From Saccopteryx bilineata (taxonomy: Eukaryota > Chordata > Mammalia > Chiroptera > Emballonuridae), in contig NC_089496.1 of assembly GCF_036850765.1 (NCBI RefSeq), forward strand, positions 103,681,767-103,745,766: a stretch of DNA of 64,000 bases. Direction: 5' to 3'. The position numbers and the translations under genes are program-made. Positions 33,994 through 45,260 of this stretch are shown in pieces (the first letter of the stretch is position 1; each line of letters starts with the position of its first letter). The notes below the pieces were generated by a model. It ran no database searches. It was not told the DNA's origin and saw nothing but the letters and a program-made list of their open reading frames with translations.

Positions 33994-36264
33994 ACAAAAT
34001 AGTTTAACTCACCAGCTGGGATATTTTCACTTCTTGTCCTGAGGAGAGGTAAAAAAAAAAATCAGCAATTAAGGTCAGGAAAGTTCCAGATTGGCAGGTC
34101 TGTGAGGAGAGAGACAAGGTCAGTATAGCCTATGTACTTGCAGGAAGAGTTGAAGAAAAACAGAAGGAGAAGAGGTTTTCCTGCATCTGCGGAATAATAA
34201 AGAGGATTTATTTCCTGATCAATAGTTACAAAGAGCTTAGCTTTGGTTTGGTGGAAACGGAGGTTCTGAAAGGATAATCTCTGCCCCCTCTCCTCTTTAG
34301 TCCTTGATTCTGCGTGAAGTGGACGGTCCTTCAGTTGGTGCAAAGCCAGAGAGCGGAGGACCTGAAGTCTCCACACTCCTGTGAATCACCAGTGTGCCTC
34401 TGCTCCGAGCATGCAGACAGAGATGCCAATCAGAATGAAATCCAAAGTTTCTTGGGCGGACAGATCCCTCGCACATAATCCCCACTAGGTGTTGAGGGTG
34501 TTTAGTTAAACCCAAATTTAATTTTAGTTCTCATGCCGCCAGAAAAAAAAAAAAAAAAAAAAGCTCTTTCAAAGCTGCAATCCTCCATTAAATCTAAATC
34601 AAATCTTGGGTATAAAACTAAAGGTCTTTTTTCCCCTCCTGCTTTCTCATAGGAAACAGTGCTTGTTTAAGATGCTAAAAATTGCATGGGGAAAGAGTGT
34701 ATTTCTGAAGCAAATGAGCTACCTTTAACTCGCCTCTTTTTTTCTTTTTTTTAATAAAACTTAAGTCATACTTGCTGATTGGCAAACCCCAAACAGAAGG
34801 TAGCTGTCATATTTCCAAAGGAAAGGGGAACGTGTTTTACAATCCAGTTTTTTTTTCTTTTTATCTGCACACTACCCAACAATATAACTTCTTTTTTCCC
34901 TACCACTTCATCTATTGTTTTGTTTTGTTTTGTTTTCTGGCTCTGTAAATTTTTTTTTTTTTTTTGCCAAGCCGACATTTGGTCACCACAGACGACCGAA
35001 GTGGGGGTGCTAGGTTTGAGAGCAAGGTAGTTAGCCCACCTGTCACCAGTACTAGCAACAGAAGGGACGTGATTAAATCCTCTTGCTAGTTAATGAGTTC
35101 CCTCTTAGCAAGGAAGGAAGAACCAGGGTAGCTCCCAGGTCTTCAGGGCAAAGAATAGCTGTGGTGTGCTGGGTTATCAGTACGTTAATACGTGCCTTTT
35201 CCCGACTGCATGTTAAAAGATCTGACCGCTGGCCCTCCCATTCGATTCTGGGCAACACGGGGAGATCTCCAGCCCTACTCTCGCGAGGCTCTTTTAAAAT
35301 AACATGGAGCTGTGCTTCTCTATTGGTTACGTAATGAGAGGTCATGGTGACGGCTGCATATTAAGAAGCAGCCAAATTCTCCTGGCACCCAGCAGGCCCG
35401 ATCAGTGCTGTACTGCCCAGACCAGTAGGTTGGTGATGTTCAGGATGAGCCTGGGAACTCGACTTCAGTTAGAAAACTTCAGACAGGGCCAGATGATTTA
35501 CGCTGCTAAATGCCACAGAAACACGCCTCCTACAGAGTGGAGCACCCCCCCCCTTCCCCAGTGTCCTAAAATATAAAGCTCCTTCTGACTCATCCTCATG
35601 GACCATCTTTGACCCTGGCTTGATAGGGTGGATGAATCTGGTACATCCGGAGCTCAACTGGGCAGAATCATGAGAGGACAAGCAACAGTGCTAGGACCAC
35701 CCAAGAAAAAGGCGGCCAGTTGGATGTCTCAGTCAAGTACAGCAGAAGACAGTACGAGTAGTGGCCACTCAACTGCTCTGAGCTTCTATTGGCACTTGCT
35801 GTGACCTCCTCTAAGTTACTGAGTTGCAGGGAAGTCCAGTCTTTTAAGTGGAATCATAGGACATCACCATCAAGGCAGTATTGAGGTGAGCGCTGGGCAG
35901 TTTGTAACAGGAACCCAACGAGTGCTATGCATGCCCAGTCAACCAAGAGTGTAACGTCATCAGCAAGTCGAGTGGTCTCTGGGGTGATGCAGAGGCCCTG
36001 GGGTGCCCAATCCCACATCGGAATGCTCCTTCCTAGCTCCGCACGGGCTCACCACTTCACTTTGCTAGTCCTCGATGAACGACCTCACCTGTAAAAAGGC
36101 AGCTTTAATTCCCCATGCCAAAGGATGGAAGAACAGATCCGGTAACAATGCGTGTCAAACAGCGTCAGCAACAGAGGGGCTTATAGTGTTTGGTGCATAG
36201 CCTCCTCCTGGGGTCAAGCACAGTCACGGGGACACTATGCTCACATCATTCCACTACTCTTTTT
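33994..36264. other. Unique sequence, no gene seen
   Basis: Several homopolymer runs (A20 near 34542, T near 34950, C near 35545) and unremarkable unique DNA. The longest minus frame (34062-34376) is not recognisable. Confidence 0.45.
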
Positions 36265-36410
36265 TTTTCTTTAATATATATTTTAAATTTATATTTATTG
36301 ATTTTTAGAGAGAAAGAGAGAGAAACGCCGACCTGTCGTTTTACCCATTCATGCCATCATTGGTTGGACTCAGGCACGGCAGAGCAGCCACTGGACAATT
36401 AAAATGCCCT
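36265..36410 (-). mobile_element. Degenerate tRNA-derived SINE, antisense
   Basis: ATTTATATTTATTGATTTTTAG, then AGAGAAAGAGAGAGAAACGC and ATTCATGCCATCATTGGTTG follow the tail-to-body order of the short SINEs. The tRNA head is badly decayed or missing. Confidence 0.5.
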
Positions 36411-36887
36411 GGCCTGGTTTCTGGGAGCCCTCTGAGGCCCAGAATCAGCTGCACTTACAACATCGGGGTCCTGGAAAAGTGTTCCGTCTTTGGCTAAAGA
36501 TTCTCTTAGCTTTCCTTTTTGTGTGTGTTGCCCAAACACAAACACTAAAACCCTGAAGATTAGATAATTAGGCTTAATTATGTGATGTAAAGAAATGCAT
36601 AAAGCCCTCACAGCTGTGGGGACCTCAGGGACTGCACCCAGGGCCTCGGGGGCCTCAGTCAATGCTCAGCCAGACTTGTAGGGAAAGGAGGAAGGACTGA
36701 TGCTTCGCTCCACACGACGTTAACCCCAAGTGTTTAGAATTAGACTGAGTTCTAAAGTTCTACACACATCTTCTTCACATGTTGGTGCTGGTGCTGGTGC
36801 TGATGCTGGTGCTGGAGTCAGAGGAAAGATAGCCCTCATCTCCAGCCATCATCTTATTTTTCAACTGGTCCAACTTTAATTCATTTA
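36411..36887. other. Unique sequence with a GGTGCT hexamer repeat
   Basis: No gene is seen. At 36784-36816 GGTGCT repeats about five times with one interruption (GATGCT). Confidence 0.5.
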
Positions 36888-37103
36888 CCGTATTTTTCAC
36901 TCCATAAGATGCACTCTGCCCCCACCCCCCCAAAAAAAAAAGTGGAAGGGAAAATGCCCGTGCATCTTATGGAGCAAAAAATACGGTATTTTGTTAAATA
37001 TTTTAACACATCATTGGCTTAGAATGTTTTTTTTCTTATTTTCCTCCTAAAAACCCTTAGTGTGTCTCATAGTCAGGTGCGTCTTATGGAGTGAAAAATA
37101 CGG
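36888..37103. mobile_element. TA-flanked MITE (Tc1/mariner-type), copy 2
   Basis: Near-perfect terminal inverted repeats CCGTATTTTTCACTCCATAA and TTATGGAGTGAAAAATACGG lie between TA dinucleotides. The interior matches the copy at 15942-16147 (CATCTTATGGAGCAAAAAAT, AAAACCCTTAGTGTGTCTCA). This copy's ends are better preserved. Non-coding. Confidence 0.88.
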
Positions 37104-37139
37104 TAAATGATATTGACAGAAATATGGTACTAAAGCGTA

Positions 37140-37230
37140 AAGAACTAGGAATAAAAGGATTCTGATTTAAATCCAGGCTCCATCACTAAGTAAAGCAGCA
37201 AGACCTCGGTTAGATCATCTACTTTCTTGC
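37140..37230 (+). repeat. MIR fragment
   Basis: GATTTAAATCCAGGCTCCATCAC, then AGCAAGACCTCGGTTAGATCA, matches the MIR core region in degraded form. Confidence 0.5.
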
Positions 37231-37744
37231 CAATGTCCAACCTTGAAAAAGAGCGGGAGGAAGGGATCCATGGGTCACACAGGATGTGTCTTCCAAGATG
37301 GTACCCGCTGAGCTTTTAGTGAGGCCCCTCTGCTCCTGTGCCTCACGGTGTGAGTTTCTTGATTTGCTGATGGGGAAGACGGGGCAGGCCTGGAAGGGCA
37401 CAGCTGCCCTCGACGCACTCGCTGGGCACATGAGCATCTCAACTTCCTGGAGACCCAACTTGAACATCCATGACACAGAAGTCACGATGCCTCCCTGCAC
37501 CTGGCGCTGCTGGGAAGATCCAGTCCCAGGTCGTCTCTAGGCAGGAATCCAGAACCTCAGTTCCCCTCCCTTCCTGATTATCTTTCATTTCATGTATCTA
37601 TCTCTGAGTTGCAAGAGAGACACCGGCTTCGTTCCATCGGGGTTACAATCCAGCTTGGAGTTCTGTCACGTGTCCAACTTCCCTTCCCATTTCCATGAAA
37701 TCCATAGGAAGTCGGGAGAACCCGGAGGAGAAGTTAAGATTGGG
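37231..37744. other. Unique, unassigned sequence
   Basis: Nothing recognisable; short random frames only. Confidence 0.4.
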
Positions 37745-37925
37745 AGTAAAACCATTTCGGTTTGCATCTCGGCTTCAAAACAAACCCTCTGTGTGACCTG
37801 AGTAAGTCACTTGACTGCCCTGAGAACTAGTTTCTTCACCAGTAAAACAGGGCAGTCATAATAACCTCCAGCGTTTTCTAGGGCTGAAATGAGGGAAAAG
37901 CTGTCCAAGTCGTGTGTGTGTAAAG
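37745..37925 (+). repeat. MIR SINE
   Basis: TGTGTGACCTGAGTAAGTCA, then TAGTTTCTTCACCAGTAAAA and CAGGGCAGTCATAATAACCT are the MIR core in order. Confidence 0.8.
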
Positions 37926-38097
37926 CAGGGTCATTCTGAGAGCAGAGCCTACCCCCCACTTTGGGGCCAAGGGCACCTCTTCCAGGTGCTGCGGAGGGGG
38001 GGGCGGCGACAGTAGGGGAGGGTGGCAAAAGGCAGAACTTGATACAGGCGTCTTTCAATTGTCCAAAAATATATCCTCTTCAAAATTAGTCTCTGGG

Positions 38098-38099
<2 letters not shown>

Positions 38100-38129
<30 letters not shown>
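38100..38129. repeat. (GT)15 microsatellite
   Basis: A perfect GT run of 30 bp. Confidence 0.95.
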
Positions 38130-38131
<2 letters not shown>

Positions 38132-39044
38132 TTCTGAAATGGGTGAAATTTGTCAAAAAAAAATCTTAACTAAAAGTGGAACTTTTACACATCTAATTGC
38201 AGAATTTTGCCAAACAAAACAAAAGATGTCTTGTCTGCCTCCGGGTATATCCGAGGGGATTAATTTGCCACTCTTCAGAAACACCGCCATGGTGGAGGGA
38301 CACCCTCTTGGGTTCCCTATTCTCATATTAATTTGTAGTGGAAGGGACAGAGGATACATATGGTATAGGAGAAACGAGGAGAAATAAACCTGCAGCCCCT
38401 CTCAAGAGGGAGAAGTCTGAGGGGAGTGAAGAGACCAAGATACACAGCACTGCCAAGCCGGGAGCTCAGAGCAAGCCAGGTTTACCAGCCTCCCTTCCGG
38501 CCTCCGTTCCGGCCTCCTTTCCGGCCTCCTTTCCGGCCTCCCTTCCGGCCTGCCTTCTAGCCCTGCAAGGAGCTTCTCAAAGCTAATCAGACATCATCAC
38601 TTGATAGGAAACCTCTGTAAACTGTTGAATAAAACTATTTCTATTAAGTCCAAACCCAGTGACAAATGCTTTTAAGAGTAAAACGGAGACATAGTCGACT
38701 TGTTTCTTCTTGTTGTTTAGTGATTCTGGAGGAAGTTGACAATATTGGAACCATATTGCCACTCAAATACCAGAATTTGAGACTGTCGTGGAGGTCAAGC
38801 CCTGAACACTATTCTTAACTTTTGATAACTGCCTGATTGATGTGTCCTGGTGCAAATCTTTATCTGAAGGCATCTTTATTTCAGATTCATGAAGTGTTTG
38901 TCGTGTGATGGCGTTCTAATGAAATTTCTTTGGAGCCAAGTTTAGATCTGCTCCGGTCCTTTTGTGTTGCTCAAATATATCGATTTTTCCTTTAAAACAC
39001 TGAAATATATCCATCGGTTTTCAACTTTCAAAAAAAAAAAATCA
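38130..39044. other. Unique sequence with a 12-bp minisatellite
   Basis: No gene is seen. The minisatellite at 38487-38552 is listed separately. Confidence 0.45.
38487..38552. repeat. 12-bp minisatellite, five units
   Basis: TTCCGG recurs at 38495, 38507, 38519, 38531 and 38543, an exact 12-base period with unit about CCTTCCGGCCTC. Each unit carries one CpG and a GGCC. The frame read through it gives a repeating PAS(L/F/V) motif that has no biological support. Confidence 0.93.
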
Positions 39045-39420
39045 GCCCTGGCTGGTTGGCTCAGTGGTAGAGCATCGGCCTGGTGTGCAGAAGTCCCGGG
39101 TTCGATTCCCGGCCAGGGCACACAGGAGAAGCACCCATCTGCTTCTCCACCCCTCCCCCTCTCCTTCCTCTCTGTCTCTCTCTTCCCCTCCCGCAGCAAG
39201 GCTCCATTGGAGCAAAGATGGCCCGGGCGCTGGGGATGGCTCCTTGGCCTCTGCCCCAGGCGCTGGAGTGGCTCTGGTCGCAACAGAGTGATGCCCCAGA
39301 GGGGCAGAGCATCGCCCCCTGGTGGGCGTGCCGGGTGGATCCCGGTCGGGCGCATGCGGGAGTCCGTCTGACTGTCTCTCCTGGATTCCAGCTTCAGAAA
39401 AATACAAAAAAAAAAAAAAA
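39045..39420 (+). mobile_element. tRNA-derived SINE (bat VES/Rhin-like, long type)
   Basis: GCCCTGGCTGGTTGGCTCAG, then a perfect B box GGTTCGATTCC, the body CTCCATTGGAGCAAAGATGG, a CTCF-like ATCGCCCCCTGGTGGG (39311-39326) and the terminal GCTTCAGAAAAATAC with an A15 tail. A-rich/TCA duplications flank it. It is well preserved, so relatively young. Confidence 0.94.
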
Positions 39421-41399
39421 TCAAAGTAATATCCAATTAGTCATACGTGTTTTACTACCTGCAAAGAGTGTTTCTGCTAGTGAGCTGGGTACAGGCCACC
39501 TTTGTCAAGTGAGTGGGTCCCTGCTTTAGTCCTCAAGCGAGCAGAGAGCTGGAAGTCTGCATGGAGATGGGACATTCCTGTGTCCCTCCAAGCAGTCTCC
39601 CTTGCCTGCTTATTTCAGGTAATTACATGTTTCTTCCCCGCTGGCTCTGCTGAGGCAGAAAATACTTCATCCTTTACTTCAGTCATGAGAATAAAGCAGA
39701 AAGTCTGGAACAGAAGCACCACTTTTTCTTTGCTTTCAAAGACCAGGCTCGGGGTGAGCTTGTGAATAAGAAACCGAAGTCGGTAATCACACTAATAAGT
39801 GTGATGTTGCCGGGGAGAGGAGTCCTTCAGCCGCCTGGAACCAAGGGGGTGCCGGGCCTTTGTCCCCCTGTTTGGTAAATACAGTCCTTTATTTACACAC
39901 AGTTGTTTGAGTTTCAAAACAACTCAAATATTCAAAGCCCGAAGAGTTTCTTCAGTCACTTTACAGGGAAAGGAATATGTATGTGATTTTTTTTTTTAAA
40001 AGAGATTTCTCCCTAATTAAATCCATGCTGCCGGCAGAGGTTTGTAAGTTTGGGGGGGGGGGGGGTGAGTGACAGGCAGGCAGGCAGGCCGGAGCTGTAA
40101 ACAGGGGGCTCCTTTCTGAACTCAGAATTGCCCCAGCGACTTGGGATCCACAAGCCAGCCCCCCAGGGCCAGACTCCTGTGGTTTAAGGAGGGAACTTTG
40201 AACTCCCCGTTTCAAAACCTGGATTTCTGTTCCTCGCGCATCGCGAGGAAACGCATCTGAGGTTCCGCCTCTCCATTCAAACTTCCAGACTTTCAACGTC
40301 TTCCCACTTGGAGCTTGGAGTAATGAAAACCCCCGGTAATGAGTTCCCTGCCCTCGACAGAAGTCTTGCACCCAATTTGTCCGCCGTGCGGATGAAATGG
40401 GTTACAGGTCTGCGAGGGGAGGAATCCAAAGGAAGGTCCCGGATGGAAGGAACGAAGTGCTGTCATTGAAATCTTTATTTATGGGAAGAGAAAGGCCTCC
40501 AACATTACCTCAGAATGTTCGATTACAACATCCGTCGGATAGAAAGTAAATGAATTCTAGTGGCGAAACATCAGAAACCCATAATCCGTTCTCAAAGCCC
40601 TTTTGTTATTTTAATGTCCAACAAATGATGCTTTTTTTTTCTTTTTAAGAAGAAGAAAAACACTTAGATTTGAAAGGATTCTTTTGCTTTTCAGCAAAAG
40701 TAATTTCACTGGTTAAAAAGTTTTCATTTTCTGTAACCCCGTCTTCACCGTGCCGGCCAAGCGCATGCTCAGGGCTAAGGTAATTTTTAGTTTCAATAGA
40801 ATTGGGCACAGTGACCACCAAGAGCTGCTTCCAGTTGCTGTAGCAACAGTGGTCCAAAAAAGTACTTAAGTGAAGCAGGGCATTTTTGATTGCTAGTTTG
40901 AAACTTTGCTTTTATACTTTTGAGAGGTTTCTTTTTATATATATATATATATGAATGAGCGTACAAGACTGAACTGTATTTTCCCTCTAGGTTAGTCATA
41001 TTGTAGGGATCCTGATGACTTATCTTCTGAATAAGTTTTTAAAGAATGGTAAGCAAAACAGACATTGTGAAAATAAAAATTGGGCAAATGGCAAAAAATT
41101 TATAAAAAAAGTAAATAAACTTATTCCTCTGCAGAAGGTCTTCCATGGGATGTCCTCGTGGGAAGTCCGTGAGATGGGCCCAGGCCGGGCAGGGCTGTGG
41201 TTCTCTGTGCCGACCCAGGCTTGGTGCCGGGTGAGCAAGGTCAGGTCTACTGACCAGGAATGGAAGTGATGGAAACACTGACCATGCCATCACATGGCCG
41301 AGGATGAGCAGGAAAGCACCCATCAAGAACTCTATATTCAAAGTATCTTAACTCCATTTGACCCTTCCCAACTGGCTTTGAATTGGAGGTCAACCAACA
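39421..41399. other. Unique sequence, no gene seen
   Basis: Includes a G14 run (40052-40065), a GGCA tandem (40073-40089) and a TA repeat (40936-40952). Between 39.8 and 40.6 kb are repeat-free, TTTAAA/TTAAT-containing stretches that may be conserved non-coding DNA. No exon is identified. Confidence 0.45.
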
Positions 41400-41490
41400 G
41401 GTATTTATTGAGTGCCTACTATATCCTTAGGCCACTGGCTCTATTGGTGATAAGCCCACACTTGCACGTGTGGAAACTTACATTCTAGAA
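41400..41490 (+). repeat. L2-like LINE 3' fragment
   Basis: CAGGTATTTATTGAGTGCCT then ACTATATCC, and GGAAACTTACATTCTAGAA, match the common L2-type 3' end. Confidence 0.65.
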
Positions 41491-41517
41491 ACAGAATCGA
41501 ACAAAAGCCTTAATAAA

Positions 41518-41563
41518 TGATCGGTAGATGGACGAATAGATAGGTAAATAGGTAGGTAGATAA
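41518..41563. repeat. (TAGR)n simple repeat
   Basis: An imperfect TAGA/TAGG/TAAA tetranucleotide run ends at the TA where the mariner element inserted. Confidence 0.8.
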
Positions 41564-41565
41564 TA

Positions 41566-42149
41566 CAGTGTGTCCATAAAGTCATGGTGCACTTTTGGCC
41601 GGTCACAAGAAAGCAACAAAAGATGATAGAAATGTGAAATCTGCACCAAACAAAAGGAAAACCCTCCTAGTTTCTGTAGGATGATGTGGCAGCATGTGCG
41701 CATGTGCAGATGATGACGTAACACCGTGTATACAGCGGAGCAGCCCACGGCCGTGCCAGTCGAGATGTGGACAGTACAGAGGAAAGTTCAGTGTGTTCTG
41801 TGGCTCGCTAAATTCGAATTCGTGACCAAAGTGCAACGTGAATATCGGCGCGTTTATAATGAAGCGCCACCACATAGGAATAACATTACTCAGTGGGATA
41901 AGCAGTTGAAGGAAACAGGCAGTTTGGTGGAGAAACCCCGTTCTGGTAGGCCATCAGTCAGTGACGAGTCTGTAGAGGCTATACGGGATAGCTACCTAAG
42001 GAGCCCTAAAAAATCTGTGCATGAGCCCACATCGAACTGCACTGAATAGGTATGAAACTGGGAGAGTTTCCCTTTTATTTGGTGCAGATTTCACATTTCT
42101 ATTGTCTTTTGTTGCTTTCCTGTGACCTGTCAAAAGTGCACCTTGACTG
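41566..42149 (+). mobile_element. mariner-type DNA transposon, internally deleted
   Basis: TA dinucleotides at 41564-41565 and 42150-42151 bound the element. It has long inverted repeats (about 100 bp); both ends share GGTGCACTTTTG, AAAGCAACAAAAGA and GAAATGTGAAATCTGCACCA. The outermost bases are CAGT at both ends, but the right end lacks roughly 13 bp just inside. Between the repeats is a plus-strand frame encoding only the N-terminal DNA-binding part of a transposase. At 584 bp it is far shorter than an autonomous copy. Confidence 0.92.
41726..42049 (+). pseudogene. Truncated transposase, helix-turn-helix part only
   Basis: The 107-codon frame contains FVTKVQREYRRVYNEAPPHR, NNITQWDKQLKETGSLVEK, the basic linker PRSGRPSVSDESVEAIRDSY and LRSPKKS. 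This is the pattern of the helix-turn-helix (DUF4817-like) N-terminus of mariner-related transposases: first HTH, then a GRPS-type linker, then a second HTH. Everything after the second HTH, including the DDE catalytic core, is absent; the frame stops and runs into the 3' inverted repeat. The start may be MWTVQRK at about residue 14. A role as a DNA-binding repressor is conceivable but has no support. Confidence 0.8.
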
Positions 42150-42151
42150 TA

Positions 42152-43109
42152 GATACCTAGGTGGATGGCAAACAGCATATCCAGTGGTGATAACTACAAT
42201 ACTATGGAGAGAAATAAAAGAGGAGTTCCAAGAGCCAGGATGGGATGAGATGGAGAACAGGGCAGTCAAGGTGAGCCTCACTGAGGGGGGGGGCTTCTGC
42301 ACAGAGACCTGCAGCAGGTGAGGAGTTAGGCCAGCGGAGGTCTGGGAAGAGTGTTCCAGGCGGAGGGAACAGCAAACACAAGCCCTGACTCTAGAGGTCT
42401 TCATGAATATTGGTTCTTCATTACTATATTCTACAAAACACAGCCAACCTATGTTTGGGTCTGTGTGGCTTGTAGAGTTTTGTGCTCCTCGACTAAGGGA
42501 CCTATGTTTGGAACTAAGATATTAACCTACTAGGTGTGGCATGCATGAACATGTGTCTAGGAATGAGTGGGAGGGGGCCACGCGCTCAGGAGACGGGGTC
42601 CTGGCTCAGCCCTTGGAACCACAGCACTTCCCTCTCTGAGCATCAGGTCACTCGGTGGGGAGTGCAAGGGACCGTCCTAGACCACCTTTCACAGATTGTA
42701 GGGGTCGACCACGGTGGTTTCAGAGTCACTGGGAGAGCACAACACCCCAGGGACCAGGTCCTATGAGCGTGGCCCCTCTCTCTCTTCACCCCTCAGCTTG
42801 GTGCCCAGGGCTTCAGGACATGGGTGGGCGGGCAGCAGGGCCTCGCTAAAACCTAGTTACATCATTGGCGCTGAATTTATTTCTGCATTCCCCTCTATTT
42901 TTGGCAAATAATGCTGATGTTTCATCTGTCATAGGAATATCAAGATTCGGCTTAAAATAAATGTGTTTAATTAAACAATAGAGAAAAATGTTAAGCAAAT
43001 ACCAGTAGAGGAGGTCACAGATGTTACAAAGATTATGAAGGGGGTTTAGGAGTGAGTGACATTTCGGAAAAGCTAGGTCCAAGGGCCTCGAGTAGCCTCC
43101 TGCACTGGG
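42152..43109. other. Unique sequence, no gene seen
   Basis: Nothing recognised. A short G run lies near 42285. The frames are random. Confidence 0.45.
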
Positions 43110-43345
43110 AAGCAATAGAGAACGGTGGTTATGAACATGGACTGCCTGGATCTACATTCCTGGCTCTGCTAATTACACCTGGATACCCTTGGACAGGTTA
43201 CTTAATCTCTCTGTGCCTCATTTTTCTTACCTGTGTAAAGGGCATAATATCAATAGTATGCCTATCTTACAAAGATTGCTATATATTGCACTTAGAAGAG
43301 TGCCCAGCTCAGTGTAAATGCTCTATGAGTGTTTCCTGTCACTAT
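43110..43345 (+). repeat. MIR SINE, nearly complete
   Basis: GGTTATGAACATGGACTGCC, then GGACAGGTTACTTAATCTCT, GTGCCTCATTTTTCTTACCT and a 3' part with GTGCCCAGCTCAGTGTAAAT. Nearly full length. Confidence 0.9.
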
Positions 43346-44301
43346 GACCTTCAAGGAGCCTCTGACTGGACCAGAAGCCAAGAGCTTGGGAAGAGAGAGG
43401 TGTGCTGCTCTAGCCATGCCTGTCCTCAATGGCCGCCCAGAGCCCAATGCCCATGTGTCCTGTCCCTGAACACATAACCCCCGTGCCCAGAGCTCTCTCC
43501 CTCTCTCTTCCTCTTAGAAAGCGGGTGAAGCCTTCCATACATAAAGGGAGCAGAAGAGCGAGCCCATCTGGCAGCATCCTCTCCCACACAGAACAATATA
43601 AAGGTGCCCAGGTGTCCTGTCTCCCCATCATTTTCTGAAATCCCTGCAAGAGTCAGCTGTGAGCCACATGTTCAGTCACCCTCTGAGCCAAACAGCAAGC
43701 AAGCAAAGAAGGATCCTGAAGCTAGAGCCACAAAAATGGGAGGGCCTGTTCCCTGTCCTCTCTGAACTGTCCCCCGTCCTCATGCCTGCCACTCTGCTCC
43801 AGGTCACACTTCGTATTTCCTCTATTTCCTCGTGGCAAACCTTGGTTTTTCCTCAAAGGCTGGCGATGAAGCATCTCCTGAGGCACTAACTCGTGACTGA
43901 GACCCCAGGAGGCAGTGGTCCAACCTTGCAGGCGGCTTCCTGAGGAACTCCCACGGTGTCTCAGTCTTCATCTGGTCCACCCGCACCCCGCTCCACTCTG
44001 GGAGCCACAAAGGCAGTGGCTTTCCCCTGGTGTGAGTTAACATTCTCCTGGGGTCAAACGTACAGGCGGGGCTATTCTGAGCATGCTAGATTTTCATTTA
44101 TAATCTATTTCCCAACACTATTCAAATAGAAGTAAGTGAAGTGCTCTCCACCTGCCCGCATTCCCTGGGACAGAGGGCAGATAACTGTGAATAGACTAGC
44201 TATACGCCCAGTGCCCTCACTTGCTACCAGATAGACTCAGGAAGAAAATAGCTAGCTTTTATTTCTACTTCTGCTTGGCTCTACTACACTGCATGTATAG
44301 T

Positions 44302-44303
<2 letters not shown>
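43346..44303. other. Unique sequence, no gene seen
   Basis: No recognised feature. Confidence 0.45.

Positions 44304-44350
<47 letters not shown>
44304..44350. repeat. (CA)n microsatellite
   Basis: About 23 CA units immediately left of a hAT MITE. Confidence 0.96.
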
Positions 44351-44352
<2 letters not shown>

Positions 44353-44353
44353 T

Positions 44354-44628
44354 CAGTGGTCCCCAACCCCCAGGCCACGGACCGGTACCGGTCTGCAGAG
44401 AAAGAATAAATAACTTACATTATTTCCGTTTTATTTATATTTAAGTCTGAACGATGTTTTATTTTTAAAAAATGACCAGATTCCCTCTGTTACATCCGTC
44501 TAAGACTCACTCTTGATGCTTGTCTCGGTCACGTGATACATTTATCCGTCCCACCCTAAAGGCCAGTCCGTGAAAATATTTTCTGACATTAAACCGGTCC
44601 ATGGCCCAAAAAAGATTGGGGACAACTG
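44354..44628. mobile_element. hAT-type MITE
   Basis: Ends CAGTGGTCCCCAACCCCC and TTGGGGACAACTG are inverted repeats of the hAT CAGTGGTCCCCAA type. The interior has ACGGACCGGTACCGGTCTGC and TTAAACCGGTCCATGGCC. The flanking 8-mers CACACGAT and CATTAGAT agree at only five of eight positions, with the left copy probably altered by the microsatellite. Non-coding. Confidence 0.8.
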
Positions 44629-45054
44629 CATTAGATTGTAATTGAAGAGTCTAGTACCTAGTCCAGCATTCTTGGCCTCAAGTTCTTAGCACAACTGTTC
44701 CCCAAACTCCAAGATTTTCTGCATCTTCCTTAAATCATATATACATTTATGTGCCTCTTTCTACAAAGAGGGGCCATAAGTTTTTAGATTTCACATTATT
44801 AAGGAAGCTTTGATCCCCAAACACTCAACCACTAGGTAAGGTGACTTATGATACAGTCCTTCATTAATGGTACTGGTTTGGCCATGATCTGTTTTAACCC
44901 CACTGTTATAGGCAACAAAATGGTGTCTCAATCCTACAAGGGAGGGGGGTGAAAGCCCTTCCCCTCCAGTGTTTCCGTTCACTGCCTACTGTGCACGTTT
45001 ATTTTACATCAGCCCTTGAGTGTTCAGACTGCCATTTGCAGACCATGTCTGCAG
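44629..45054. other. Unique, unassigned sequence
   Basis: Nothing recognised. Confidence 0.4.
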
Positions 45055-45260
45055 AGCAGTGGAGAAAGCATGAACTTGGAATCCCCACAGGCTGCGGTCT
45101 GATCCCAGCTGTTCTGTAACTTACTGGACTTCTTGGTCCCCTTCTCTTTAACATCCCCACATCTCAGTTCGCCCAGCAGGACGGGGATAAAAACACCTGC
45201 CTCACGGACTTAGTGTGCCTAATACACATCCTACCCCACACCTGCGTCACCTCACTGTCA
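45055..45260 (+). repeat. MIR SINE, diverged
   Basis: AAAGCATGAACTTGGAATCC, TTCTGTAACTTACTGGACTT and GGGGATAAAAACACCTGCCT followed by CACGG follow MIR order. Confidence 0.65.

Noticed and set aside
38942..39529. Open frames of up to 164 codons on both strands
   Set aside because: They lie across the long-type SINE; the same peptides recur at other SINE copies, so they are repeat translations.
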